Shown here: positions 42,772-50,287 of the stretch, in pieces
How the letters are laid out: each line of letters begins with the position of its first letter
Position numbering within the stretch: the first letter of the stretch is position 1
From: Candidatus Heimdallarchaeota archaeon
Lineage (GTDB): Archaea; Asgardarchaeota; Heimdallarchaeia; Heimdallarchaeales; Heimdallarchaeaceae
Assembly (NCBI GenBank): GCA_019057815.1
Contig: JAHLWR010000024.1
Coordinates: 1-52,514 of the forward strand
Direction: 5' to 3'
Length of the DNA: 52,514 nucleotides
Notes under the pieces: generated by a model
The model's input: only the letters and a program-made list of their open reading frames with translations
Told to the model about the DNA's origin: nothing
Database searches by the model: none
Made by a program: the position numbers and the translations under genes

Positions 42772-43755
42772 TTAGATATTGTAAGTTCCAGGTGTTTTAG
42801 GGAAAGCGGTACATTGTCTTATATTCTTGAAACCTAAAATGTATCTAGTAAGTCTTTCTACACCTATTCCCAATCCAGATGATCTCTTTCCATCCTTCTC
42901 TAACATATCTAGATACCATTCGTATTCGGAAACATTCTCTTTTGAATCTTTTAAAATTTTATAGATATGTTTTACTTCTGTTTCTCTTTCACCTCCGCTA
43001 GAAGCTTCACCAAATCCTTCAGGATAAACAAGATCCATAGATAGTAGAATGCCTGGTCGATAAGGATCTTCCTTATAATAAAAACCTCGGGAACCAACAG
43101 GATAATCAACTATCCAGAATGGATACTTCATTGTTTTAGAAAGCTCTTCTTCAACTACCCACGGGATTTCTTCTCCAAATGAAAAATTATAATCTAGGAG
43201 TTGAGTTTCTTCATATATATCAGAATAAGTAAACATAGGAAAGGGAGATTTAGGTATAACCAACTCTCTATCAAATCTCTCTAAAATATGCTTACAGGAT
43301 TCTTTAACTCTTTCCAACAATTTTACTAGGAAAATTTCGGTTGTTTCCATTACATCATAAATTGTTTTCTCTCTCATCTCTAAATCAAGCTGATAGAACA
43401 TACAAAGATGACGAGAACTATCTATATTCGACAAAGGCTCTAATCTGACATTAGGAGAAAAAGCATAGATGTTATCAAATGAACGGATTAAAGCTTGTTT
43501 GTACAAAATAATGCTACTCATAATCTTATATTGATGACCATAAAAATCAAAAGAGACGCTTGTAGCACCACGAATTCCAGGATCTGTAGCAGGACCGATA
43601 ATAGGAGCTAAGAATTCTACAAAATTAAGATTGTCAAGTATTTTTCTGCTCTCTAATAAGATTGTATGTTGAACAGAGAGAGCTGCTCGAATGTCTTCTT
43701 GTAATATTTCCATATATCTTGGAACATTGATATTGCTTCTAGAGTGATATATCAA
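42772..43755 (-). CDS. asnA: Asparagine synthetase A-like, archaeal class II aaRS-fold type
   Basis: A 327-aa enzyme similar to archaeal AsnA/AsnRS-related proteins that make asparagine from aspartate, ATP and ammonia. The class II catalytic fold is visible in FDFYGHQYKIMSSIILYKQA, IYAFSPNVRLEPLS, HLCMFYQLDLEMREKT (motif 2), GFGEASSGGERETEVKHIYK and the motif 3 segment GLGIGVERLTRYILGFKN. The start is TTG at 43755, supported by GGAGG 7 nt upstream; a reading frame continues to 43830 but its first 25 residues lie across the regulatory region. It has no anticodon-binding domain, which separates it from AsnRS. It is divergent from an AsnC/Lrp-type regulator. Confidence 0.88.
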   Translation of the reverse strand: MIYHSRSNINVPRYMEILQEDIRAALSVQHTILLESRKILDNLNFVEFLAPIIGPATDPGIRGATSVSFDFYGHQYKIMSSIILYKQALIRSFDNIYAFSPNVRLEPLSNIDSSRHLCMFYQLDLEMREKTIYDVMETTEIFLVKLLERVKESCKHILERFDRELVIPKSPFPMFTYSDIYEETQLLDYNFSFGEEIPWVVEEELSKTMKYPFWIVDYPVGSRGFYYKEDPYRPGILLSMDLVYPEGFGEASSGGERETEVKHIYKILKDSKENVSEYEWYLDMLEKDGKRSSGLGIGVERLTRYILGFKNIRQCTAFPKTPGTYNI

Positions 43756-43809
43756 ATTGAAACCTCCAATGAAATATAATGAAACAAAGAACAAAGTTAA
43801 TATAATGTT

Positions 43810-43847
43810 TGTCTCAAAAAAAAGACACATATGTTTAAAAATGTGTC
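43810..43847. promoter_or_regulatory. Palindromic control region between asnA and Lrp/AsnC-type gene
   Basis: Contains GACACAT (43824-43830) and ATGTGTC (43841-43847), a perfect 7-bp inverted repeat with a 10-bp gap, and a second, overlapping TGTCT/AGACA repeat (43810-43827). TTTAAAA at 43834-43840 lies about 26 nt before the regulator's ATG, fitting its TATA box, so a regulator bound at the repeat would overlap transcription start. On the other strand, TATAATATG-like sequence near 43800 may drive asnA. Consistent with autoregulation and with control of asnA by the Lrp protein. Confidence 0.65.
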
Positions 43848-43862
43848 AATAAAATAAAGAAT

Positions 43863-44339
43863 ATGGTACAATCGTTTCAACTTGATGATTTAGATTTTGA
43901 AATTCTTCTTGAACTTAAGAAAAGTGCAAAGCAAAGCTTAGGACAGCTAGCAAAGAAGTTAGATATACCGAAATCATCAGTGTACAGAAGAATATTGAAG
44001 ATGGAGGAAAAGGGAGTAATAGCAGGTTATACAGTAAGAATTGATTTCAATAAAATTGGTAAACCAATTATTGCTTTTATATTGATTTCAGTTCAAACAA
44101 CTATAGTGGAAAGAACCCAAAGAGAAATAGCTCTAGAGATTGCTAAAATACCAGAAATTTATGAGATTCACATAATTACAGGAGAATATGATATGATTGC
44201 TAAAACTAGAACAAGTTCAGTTGATCACCTAGGTAACATTGTTGTGAATAAGATAAGAAATATTAAAGGAGTGGAAAAAACTTTAACTAATGTTTCTTTA
44301 CAGAATCTAAAGGAAGAAATCAATATAAACAAAGTATAA
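43863..44339 (+). CDS. Lrp/AsnC-family transcription regulator
   Basis: A 158-aa regulator of normal length. The helix-turn-helix (about 5-55) includes LDDLDFEILLELKKSAKQSL and LGQLAKKLDIPKSSVYRRIL. The C-terminal RAM/ACT-like domain (about 65-150) includes GYTVRIDFNKIGKPIIAFIL, IYEIHIITGEYDMIAKTRTS and GVEKTLTNVSLQ, with the ligand-pocket GEYD. The family binds amino acids to switch DNA binding. It starts with ATG at 43863, 26 nt from a TATA-like box, so the mRNA is probably leaderless. Divergence from asnA suggests asparagine as effector, an inference. Confidence 0.95.
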   Translation: MVQSFQLDDLDFEILLELKKSAKQSLGQLAKKLDIPKSSVYRRILKMEEKGVIAGYTVRIDFNKIGKPIIAFILISVQTTIVERTQREIALEIAKIPEIYEIHIITGEYDMIAKTRTSSVDHLGNIVVNKIRNIKGVEKTLTNVSLQNLKEEININKV

Positions 44340-44362
44340 GGAGCTTAAGTTTGTTTTACCAG

Positions 44363-45262
44363 TTAGAAATTTATAATTAACAATCCTTGAACTCCTTTTC
44401 CTCCCTCTGGTTTGCTATCTATATATCTTTTAGCCCAAATTTTAACTTCTTCGAAATCTTTGTATAGTTCCCTAACGTTTTCTGTACTTGAATAACTTAA
44501 TAGAACATAACAACCTTTCCGATTAATATCTAAAGGTCTCAGTAAAAGATTATCTTCATCAGTGAAACAGCAGTCAGAACTAATAAGAGAATTACATTGA
44601 ACAAAAGCAGAGGAAAAGTCAGGTAATCTATCTAGATGAGAAAATTCAGAGAGAAAGAAAAAGATACGAAGCTTACTAATCTTCAACGATAATTCATCAA
44701 GATCATAACCAGAAATATTATTAGAGATAAAATCTGAGAATTCTCCCTCAGACAGTTCAGTCTTTCTCATTCGTCCATAAATCTCATAAATCAAAGAAAG
44801 AAGCAGATTCCCTGTCCCACAAGCTATGTCACCATAGTTCATTTTGAGTAAATCGTTTTTCTCTTCCATACAATTTGAAGAGAAGAAGTCCAAGACTTTC
44901 CTAGAGATGAAATTTGAAAGGTAAGAAGGTGTGAAAAATTGCCCCTTTTGCTTTCGTTCAGATATCATATGCATTATCATCGAGAGATGGAAGAGTGTGA
45001 TATGAGTTTCAGAAAATCTTTCATTAAGACTAAAATCAAAGTTAGTGAGAATCTTATTAATCGCAGCTATGGGTTCTTTGTGGATTGAATTGGTGAAATT
45101 AAGCTCGTTGACTACAAATTTCGTAAGAATTTCTTTATGAGAAGATTTATTGACTAGAAGCGAAAGAAGAACCTCAAAAAAACCATAGGGTGAGGTCTTG
45201 AAAAATCTAGAATGCAGCAGCTCTTTCATAGGTTTAAGATAAGGGTCTTGTACTCTCAACAT
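44363..45262 (-). pseudogene. Truncated N6-DNA methyltransferase fused to a methylase-like tail
   Basis: The first 249 codons match the methylase at 34335-36197 (LRVQDPYLKPMKELLHSRFF, KQKGQFFTPSYLSNFISRKV, YGDIACGTGNLLLSLIYEIY). At about 44515, just before where NPPF should occur, the frame continues in different protein sequence, GCYVLLSYSSTENVRELYKD, for about 50 residues. That tail looks like the end of a HemK-type methyltransferase, but that is uncertain. The catalytic motif and recognition region are lost, so the chimera cannot methylate DNA in the same way. The start is ATG at 45262. Confidence 0.78.
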
Positions 45263-45360
45263 TCAAGAACGGAATTATGAAAATAAAAACGTTGTGTTCA
45301 GCAAAATAAAATTGAGAGAGAGCAAGTTTATAAAAGATTATGAAATTGAATAGAACAGAA

Positions 45361-45489
45361 GTGAGTTCAATGTTAGATATCATAGTATTAATAAGTGCAA
45401 GTATCATAGGTTTTACGGTCTTATGTGTTTTTTTCTACTTGGTCTACAATAATTTAACTGAAAGAAGACTTGATAAATGGTTCAAATAG
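45361..45489 (+). CDS. Single-helix membrane microprotein, copy C, joined to epimerase remnant
   Basis: A 42-aa copy of the microprotein, starting with GTG at 45361 at the codon equal to the conserved Met (VSSMLDIIVLISASIIGF). An in-frame ATG at 45340 would add seven residues. The tail differs: after NLTERR the frame runs directly into LDKWFK, which is the beginning of the epimerase DNA (matching the ATAACTGGTTCAAATGG region) followed by a stop. A deletion has therefore fused the microprotein's end to the epimerase start and removed the rest. The upstream DNA is nearly identical to copy A. Confidence 0.6.
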   Translation: MSSMLDIIVLISASIIGFTVLCVFFYLVYNNLTERRLDKWFK

Positions 45490-45540
45490 CTTTCTAGTAA
45501 AAACCTAGTCAAATATTGAGAGTTAAATTGTAGCTGAACT
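45490..45540 (+). pseudogene. Remnant of epimerase 5' end
   Basis: The DNA after the TAG (AGCTTTCTAGTAAAAACC, then TAGTCAAATATTGAGAG) is a degraded match to the start of the two epimerase genes (GGTTTTCTGGGTAAAAACC, TTGTCAAACATATACAAGA). It shows a third copy of the microprotein-epimerase pair once lay here. Sequence to 45666 holds nothing else recognisable. Confidence 0.5.
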
Positions 45541-45666
45541 CTAATTTCGACAATTAAAAACAACAAAGGTTTGTGAATTTAAGGATAAAACTAACGAAAT
45601 CTTTCTTTAACCTAAAACAATACACTTAAGTTTCACTTACCTTTCGACAAAAAATCACCATTTATA

Positions 45667-45890
45667 CTAGAAAATTCTCCTTATTTTCTGATTTTTTTTG
45701 TTTCTTCGTCTATAATCATGGCAATATATTCCTAATATAAATAAACAGAGGAAAAAATAAGATGAAGGATTAGCTAGGATTAATGTATAATCATTTCCAT
45801 TTTCTTCAGTTCCTGTTGGTTCTTCTGCGCTTGTTGGGTCAGAACCATTAATATACACATCAATCCCATCTAAAACTTCTTGACAAAGAG
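45667..45890 (-). pseudogene. C-terminal remnant of an anchored surface protein
   Basis: On the minus strand, LCQEVLDGIDVYINGSDPTS, a Glu/Thr-rich spacer (EEPTGTEENGNDYTL), one membrane helix (SSYFFLCLFILGIYC) and a basic tail RRRNKKNQKIRRIF: the usual end of a surface-anchored protein. The frame has no proper beginning; it runs back into the upstream region of microprotein copy B. A GTG at 45858 could start a 63-aa peptide, but truncation is more likely. Confidence 0.55.
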
Positions 45891-45927
45891 TATGTTTATT
45901 AACGTTTATGCCAAGGTAAGAATGGAA

Positions 45928-46077
45928 ATGGGTTCTCTGTTAAATATCATAGCACTAATAGGTGCAGGTATCATAGGTTTTTCGATGTTATGTACTGTGC
46001 TCTACGTAATCTACAACATTTTAGCTGGACGAAGAGAACTCAAGATATTTGCTTTAGATAGTGGAGATAAAAAATAA
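45928..46077 (+). CDS. Single-helix membrane microprotein, copy B
   Basis: A 49-aa protein, MGSLLNIIALIGAGIIGF then SMLCTVLYVIYNILAGRREL and KIFALDSGDKK. It is the closest full-length relative of copy A, with a membrane helix near residues 5-33 and a slightly longer charged tail. The ATG at 45928 aligns with the other copies; ATG 45922 is also in frame. TTTATTAA at 45895-45902 is a TATA-like box 26-33 nt upstream. The full-length epimerase begins 70 nt later. Function unknown; conservation in three copies next to epimerase genes suggests a working role. Confidence 0.65.
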   Translation: MGSLLNIIALIGAGIIGFSMLCTVLYVIYNILAGRRELKIFALDSGDKK

Positions 46078-46094
46078 TTCAGAATAATTATACC

Positions 46095-46380
46095 AAGAGC
46101 TCTGTTTTTACATAAATGATATATAAGTGACTTATCTTCTCTATTTAATGCGTATCTTGATAACTGGTTCAAATGGTTTTCTGGGTAAAAACCTTGTCAA
46201 ACATATACAAGAAGAATATCCTTCTTGGAAAATATTTGGTTTTGATATTGTGGAAACAGGTCAAGAAAACTATAATTTCAATAAAGTCAATTTTAATGAA
46301 AAAGAGGACTGGAAACCTTGTTTCAAGGAAATTGAACCAGAGTATATTTTCTACTTGATTGGACTTTTCAGAGGAGATAA
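46095..46380 (+). repeat. 286-bp tract identical to 36463-36748
   Basis: By eye, every base of 46095-46380 equals 36463-36748, covering the promoter and the first 78 codons of the epimerase. Both sides diverge at once: upstream only 2-3 mismatches in the preceding 40 nt, downstream roughly 75% identity. This is the pattern of a gene-conversion tract or a recent crossover. Confidence 0.88.
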
Positions 46381-47035
46381 CAAACTACTCTACAGAACGA
46401 ACACTCATTCTTTCCTAAATTTCATTGAGGACCTAAGAATAGCTGATATAGATGCAAAATTATTGATAGTAGGATCAGCAGCTCAATATGGTAGGATTAA
46501 AGCTGAAGACAACCCAATTAAAGAAACACACAAAACTGATCCTGTCAGTATTTATGGGTTGACTAAACAACAACAAGAGAATGTTGCTCTTTTCTATAAT
46601 AAGAATTATGGTATAAATGTTGTCTGTACCAGACCGTCTTCATATATAGGGAAGGGATTATCTGGAAATTTATTAGTAGGATATTTAGCACAGAAATTCT
46701 CTTCTGAAGAAAAATTAATCGATATAGAAATGAGTAACTCTGATGATGAAAGAGATTACATTGATATAAGAGACGTAGCTAGTGCAATAGTCAAGTTGCA
46801 AACAAGCAATAGTTCAACAGGAGAGATTGTGAACATATCCTCTTGTGATCCTATTACAAATATTAAATTAATTCAGAAATATGAAAATATTACAGACAAA
46901 GAAGCGAAGATTTTTTTTACTTCACCAGATAAAGAACCCCTAGTCATCAATCTTGATAATTCAAAAATAAAGAAGTTATGTGATTTTTATCCTGAATATA
47001 GTATTGAAGATTCCATCAAATGGTGTTTTTCTTAA
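46148..47035 (+). CDS. NAD-dependent nucleotide-sugar epimerase/dehydratase, full length
   Basis: A 295-aa extended SDR enzyme of the usual length. The NAD loop is ITGSNGFLGKNLVKHIQEEY. The active-site Ser/Tyr/Lys lie in LLIVGSAAQYGRIKAED and VSIYGLTKQQQENVALF. The substrate domain has TRPSSYIGKGLSGN, DDERDYIDIRDVASAIVKLQ and the C-terminal SSCDPITNIKLIQKYENI. It changes or dehydrates a nucleotide sugar; the substrate is not evident. ATG 46148, TATA box at 46117-46126, leaderless start likely. The CapD-like gene begins 57 nt after its stop, so the two probably work together in making a modified sugar. Related to the truncated copy at 36516-37271. Confidence 0.9.
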   Translation: MRILITGSNGFLGKNLVKHIQEEYPSWKIFGFDIVETGQENYNFNKVNFNEKEDWKPCFKEIEPEYIFYLIGLFRGDNKLLYRTNTHSFLNFIEDLRIADIDAKLLIVGSAAQYGRIKAEDNPIKETHKTDPVSIYGLTKQQQENVALFYNKNYGINVVCTRPSSYIGKGLSGNLLVGYLAQKFSSEEKLIDIEMSNSDDERDYIDIRDVASAIVKLQTSNSSTGEIVNISSCDPITNIKLIQKYENITDKEAKIFFTSPDKEPLVINLDNSKIKKLCDFYPEYSIEDSIKWCFS

Positions 47036-47092
47036 TTGATACTCGTGACGTTTCACAAGATTAAAAAACACACTAAAAAACTAAATTATGCT

Positions 47093-48490
47093 ATGGAAAA
47101 AATTTCTAAAGTTCTAATAATAGGTGCAGGAAAAGCTGGAAAACTACTTCTTGATGAATTAAAAAATCCAGAGTATAGAAATTATAGAATTCTAGGTTTT
47201 ATTGATGATGATGTAAAAAAAATAGACACGGTTATAGAGAACATTAGAGTCTTAGGAAACACAAATCAAATCCCAGAGATTGTCAAGAAGGGGCAAGTAA
47301 ACCTATGTATAATCGCGATTCCATCAATCAAGGGTGAAAAAATAAATAGAATCTTAAACATAATACAAAAAACACAATCAGACTTCATGATAGTACCTCC
47401 TATTTTTGAGAACCTAAAAATTAATTCCATCGCTAAACCTAGAAAAATCGAAGTAGACGATTTACTTCGATCTCCCACAGAAAATGTTCTAACTGAAAAG
47501 GCGATGAAAAAACTACAAAACAATGTATTTTTGGTTACAGGAGCAGCTGGATCTATTGGTTCGGAAATTTGTAATCAGCTAGCTAGTTGTTCTCCAAAAA
47601 GAATTATAGGTCTAGATAAAGCTGAAACTCCTCTGTTCGAAATAAGTAACTCAATGAAAGAAGACTATCCTGATGTGGATTTTGTTCCGATTCTCTGTAA
47701 TATTAAAGAAAAGGAAAATCTTCAAGATATAACAAACCAAAGTAAACCTGATATAATTTATCATTGTGCAGCATTCAAACATGTAGGGTTAATGGAAAAT
47801 TTTCCTCTGGAATGTGTGAAAAATAACATAGAAGGTTCTATTAATCTTATTAATGCAGCTAATAAATCAAAAGTAGAGAGATTTGTTTTTGTTTCGACCG
47901 ACAAAGCAGTCTATCCCACCAGTGTTATGGGAATGTCCAAAAGAATTATAGAGAAATATATTCTCAGTGAAAATGATGCTTACACTAAATTCATGGTAGT
48001 CAGATTTGGCAATGTAATTGAGAGCAATGGTAGTGTAATTCCTATATTCAAAAAACAGATAGAAAAAGGAGGTCCCATTCTTTTAACAGACGAGAGAATG
48101 GAAAGGTATTTTATGACCATAGCAGAAGCTGCACAATTAGTGATACAAGCTTCAATATTTGGATCAGGGGGAGAACTATTTGTCTTAGACATGGGAGAAC
48201 CATATAAAATCAAAAACATCATAGACAGATTACTTCAACTTTATAGCTTGGATAAGGATGATATAGAAATTAAAATAATAGGTAAAAGAAAAGGTGAAAA
48301 GCTGTCTGAAAAACTGTTCTATGAATTTGAGGGTCCTGCTCACTCACAGCATAATAGAATTTTGAAATGTCAATATGAAAATTATAGTTTTCCTGAAAAT
48401 TTTAGACAAATAGTTGAAGAGTTTTCAATAAATGTTAAAGACTTGAATAAGGAAGAAATAAGAGATAATCTAGAAAATCTAGTTGCGTAA
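47093..48490 (+). CDS. CapD/FlaA1/WbpM-like nucleotide-sugar dehydratase, soluble
   Basis: A 465-aa protein. An N-terminal Rossmann domain (KVLIIGAGKAGKLLLDELKN, GFIDDDVKK, LGNTNQIPEIVKKGQ) precedes the catalytic SDR half with LVTGAAGSIGSEICNQL, IIYHCAAFKHVGLMENFP, FVSTDKAVYPTSVMGMSKRI and GGPILLTDERMERYFMTIAE. These enzymes form the 4-keto-6-deoxy sugar from a UDP-HexNAc, a first step toward sugars such as QuiNAc or bacillosamine and nonulosonates. The membrane helices of WbpM-type enzymes are absent; Met replaces the catalytic Tyr as in that subgroup. The start is ATG 47093 (TTG at 47036 adds 19 unlikely residues). Confidence 0.9.
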   Translation: MEKISKVLIIGAGKAGKLLLDELKNPEYRNYRILGFIDDDVKKIDTVIENIRVLGNTNQIPEIVKKGQVNLCIIAIPSIKGEKINRILNIIQKTQSDFMIVPPIFENLKINSIAKPRKIEVDDLLRSPTENVLTEKAMKKLQNNVFLVTGAAGSIGSEICNQLASCSPKRIIGLDKAETPLFEISNSMKEDYPDVDFVPILCNIKEKENLQDITNQSKPDIIYHCAAFKHVGLMENFPLECVKNNIEGSINLINAANKSKVERFVFVSTDKAVYPTSVMGMSKRIIEKYILSENDAYTKFMVVRFGNVIESNGSVIPIFKKQIEKGGPILLTDERMERYFMTIAEAAQLVIQASIFGSGGELFVLDMGEPYKIKNIIDRLLQLYSLDKDDIEIKIIGKRKGEKLSEKLFYEFEGPAHSQHNRILKCQYENYSFPENFRQIVEEFSINVKDLNKEEIRDNLENLVA

Positions 48491-48993
48491 TATAATTATT
48501 ATTAGATAGAAAAATATAGATTTGATGAGAATGAATGTTTCCACCTATGAAAATCTATTCTTGAAGTATGTAAGAAAGTTCTATACGGATGATTCTTCGG
48601 TTCAAAGAAATATTATTCTAAAGGAGAAACACTCATTACACGTCAGAGATAATATTATTGAGATTTCTAAAGGATTGAAGCTAGCTTCAGAAGACATTAA
48701 ATTAGCTATAATAATAGCTATTTTTCACGACATAGGTCGTTTTAAACAATTCTCAACCTATAAAACATTCGATGATTCTAAGTTAGTAAATCATGCAAAA
48801 TATGGTGTTCAGGTTTTAGAAGAAGAAGGGTTTCTAGAAAAATTGGAGGAATCAGATAAAACTATTGTCTACACTGCAATTATGAATAATATTTTACCTC
48901 CTTGTCACCTTAATCGTATACAGAATCACCTTAAAATACTTTTTTCGATAGGAATTACAGGTGTTTTTATACCAATCTCTAGCTAAAACTAGG

Positions 48994-50244
48994 ATGACCA
49001 AAGTTCTACGCGTGGAATGTATAGAAGTAGACTATCATCCAGAGTTAAGTAGACTGTGCCATCAAGTAAAAAATCTCTATAATCGAGCAAATTTTCTTGT
49101 AAAGAATTCTTTGCAGAAGGATAATAAGATCCTCTTTTACTCCGACCTCGATACTCTACTCAAACAGGAAGAATGTTATAGAGCTCTCCCTGCTCACACT
49201 GCCCAACACACCCTCAAACTTCTTTGCAGAAATTGGAAAGGCTACTTCCAGGCAATAAAGGAGTGGAGAACGAATCCTGAGCAGTTTTTCGCCATGCCCC
49301 GTCCTCCCGGGTACAAAGCTAAGAATGGGGAGGTGGTAGCGATCTTCACCAACCAACAAGCAAAGCTAGTCAATGAGTGGCTGGTTTTACCTAAGAAAGT
49401 GGGGTTTTATTATAAAACAAGGCTTGCTCCTCTAACAAAACTGCGAGAAGTGAGAATCGTACCAAGAAGAGTAGGGTATACATTGGAGCTAGTTTACCAG
49501 AAAACCTTACCTAAACCCAAAAAACAAGCTACAAGAAAAGGAGCAATAGATTTAGGGATGGTCAACCTTGTGACCTTTGTGGATAACCTCAGCTCGCAAC
49601 CGATTGTTATCAAGGACACAGGGAAGGGAATAAAATCCATTACACAATTTTATTTGAAAAAACAGACACAATTACGTGAACAATATGTCCAACAGCAAAG
49701 AAAGAAGCTGAAGGAGAAGAATAGATTAAATTATGGTCCAGCATACTATAAGCTCAGGGAAAAATGGAGGAAGAAACTGAAGGATGCCATACACAAACTA
49801 ACAAGCTATTTAGTAGCATTGTGGGTAGAACGAGAATTGCATGAGGTAATCATCGGCTATAACAAGAAATGGAAACAAGGGGTGCATTTCTGGAAAAAGA
49901 TCACCCAAATGTTTGTTGCTATCCCTTATATGCGTATTATCAACATGCTGAAGTATAAGGCTGCAGAGAAAGGGATAAAAGTCGAACTCATCCCTGAAAA
50001 ATATACTTCCAAGTGCAGTTTTCTGGATAACGAATTTCCCCAAGAAAGACAGAAGTATGCTGGTCGAAGAGTCATCCGAGGGTTGTTCAAGTCTGCCCAA
50101 GGTTTTCTCATCAATGCTGATGTGAACGCAGCCTTTAATATTCTAGTCAAAAGCGATCCGAAAGCACTTCCCAAACGTAGTGTGAACGGGGTAGGAGGAT
50201 ACGTGATGTATCCACTCAGAGTGAGCATAGAAGTATTGCCATGA
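48994..50244 (+). CDS. tnpB: TnpB-family protein with non-standard RuvC active site
   Basis: A 416-aa protein. The RuvC Asp of motif I is present in GAIDLGMVNLVTFVDN. The motif II region is VIIGYNKKWKQGVHFWKK, where TnpB proteins usually have a Glu (as in VEDL). Later come EKYTSKCSFLDNEFPQ, RRVIRGLFKSAQGFLIN and ADVNAAFNILVK with the last Asp. The zinc-finger Cys pairs of other TnpBs are reduced to a single Cys. This branch exists among TnpBs and is thought to place the Glu elsewhere or to be catalytically altered. The start at ATG 48994 is chosen over GTG 48961. Compared with the protein at 31785 it is clearly a separate lineage. Confidence 0.88.
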   Translation: MTKVLRVECIEVDYHPELSRLCHQVKNLYNRANFLVKNSLQKDNKILFYSDLDTLLKQEECYRALPAHTAQHTLKLLCRNWKGYFQAIKEWRTNPEQFFAMPRPPGYKAKNGEVVAIFTNQQAKLVNEWLVLPKKVGFYYKTRLAPLTKLREVRIVPRRVGYTLELVYQKTLPKPKKQATRKGAIDLGMVNLVTFVDNLSSQPIVIKDTGKGIKSITQFYLKKQTQLREQYVQQQRKKLKEKNRLNYGPAYYKLREKWRKKLKDAIHKLTSYLVALWVERELHEVIIGYNKKWKQGVHFWKKITQMFVAIPYMRIINMLKYKAAEKGIKVELIPEKYTSKCSFLDNEFPQERQKYAGRRVIRGLFKSAQGFLINADVNAAFNILVKSDPKALPKRSVNGVGGYVMYPLRVSIEVLP

Positions 50245-50269
50245 CCTCTAAGAAATACACTCAACCACC

Positions 50270-50287
50270 ACTTGTCTAATGCGACAA
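50270..50287 (+). other. Right-end hairpin of second TnpB element
   Basis: CTTGTC, a six-base loop TAATGC, then GACAAG: a perfect 6-bp stem 26 nt after the tnpB stop, where guide-RNA or end-recognition structures of such elements are found. Confidence 0.65.

Noticed and set aside
43756-43830. Longer asnA start with hydrophobic N-terminus
   Set aside because: The extra residues overlap the regulatory palindrome and lack family similarity, whereas TTG at 43755 has a GGAGG 7 nt upstream.
36463-46380. Assembly artefact as explanation of the identical tract
   Set aside because: Upstream and downstream sequences differ clearly and both gene contexts are distinct, so this looks genuine; reads would settle it.
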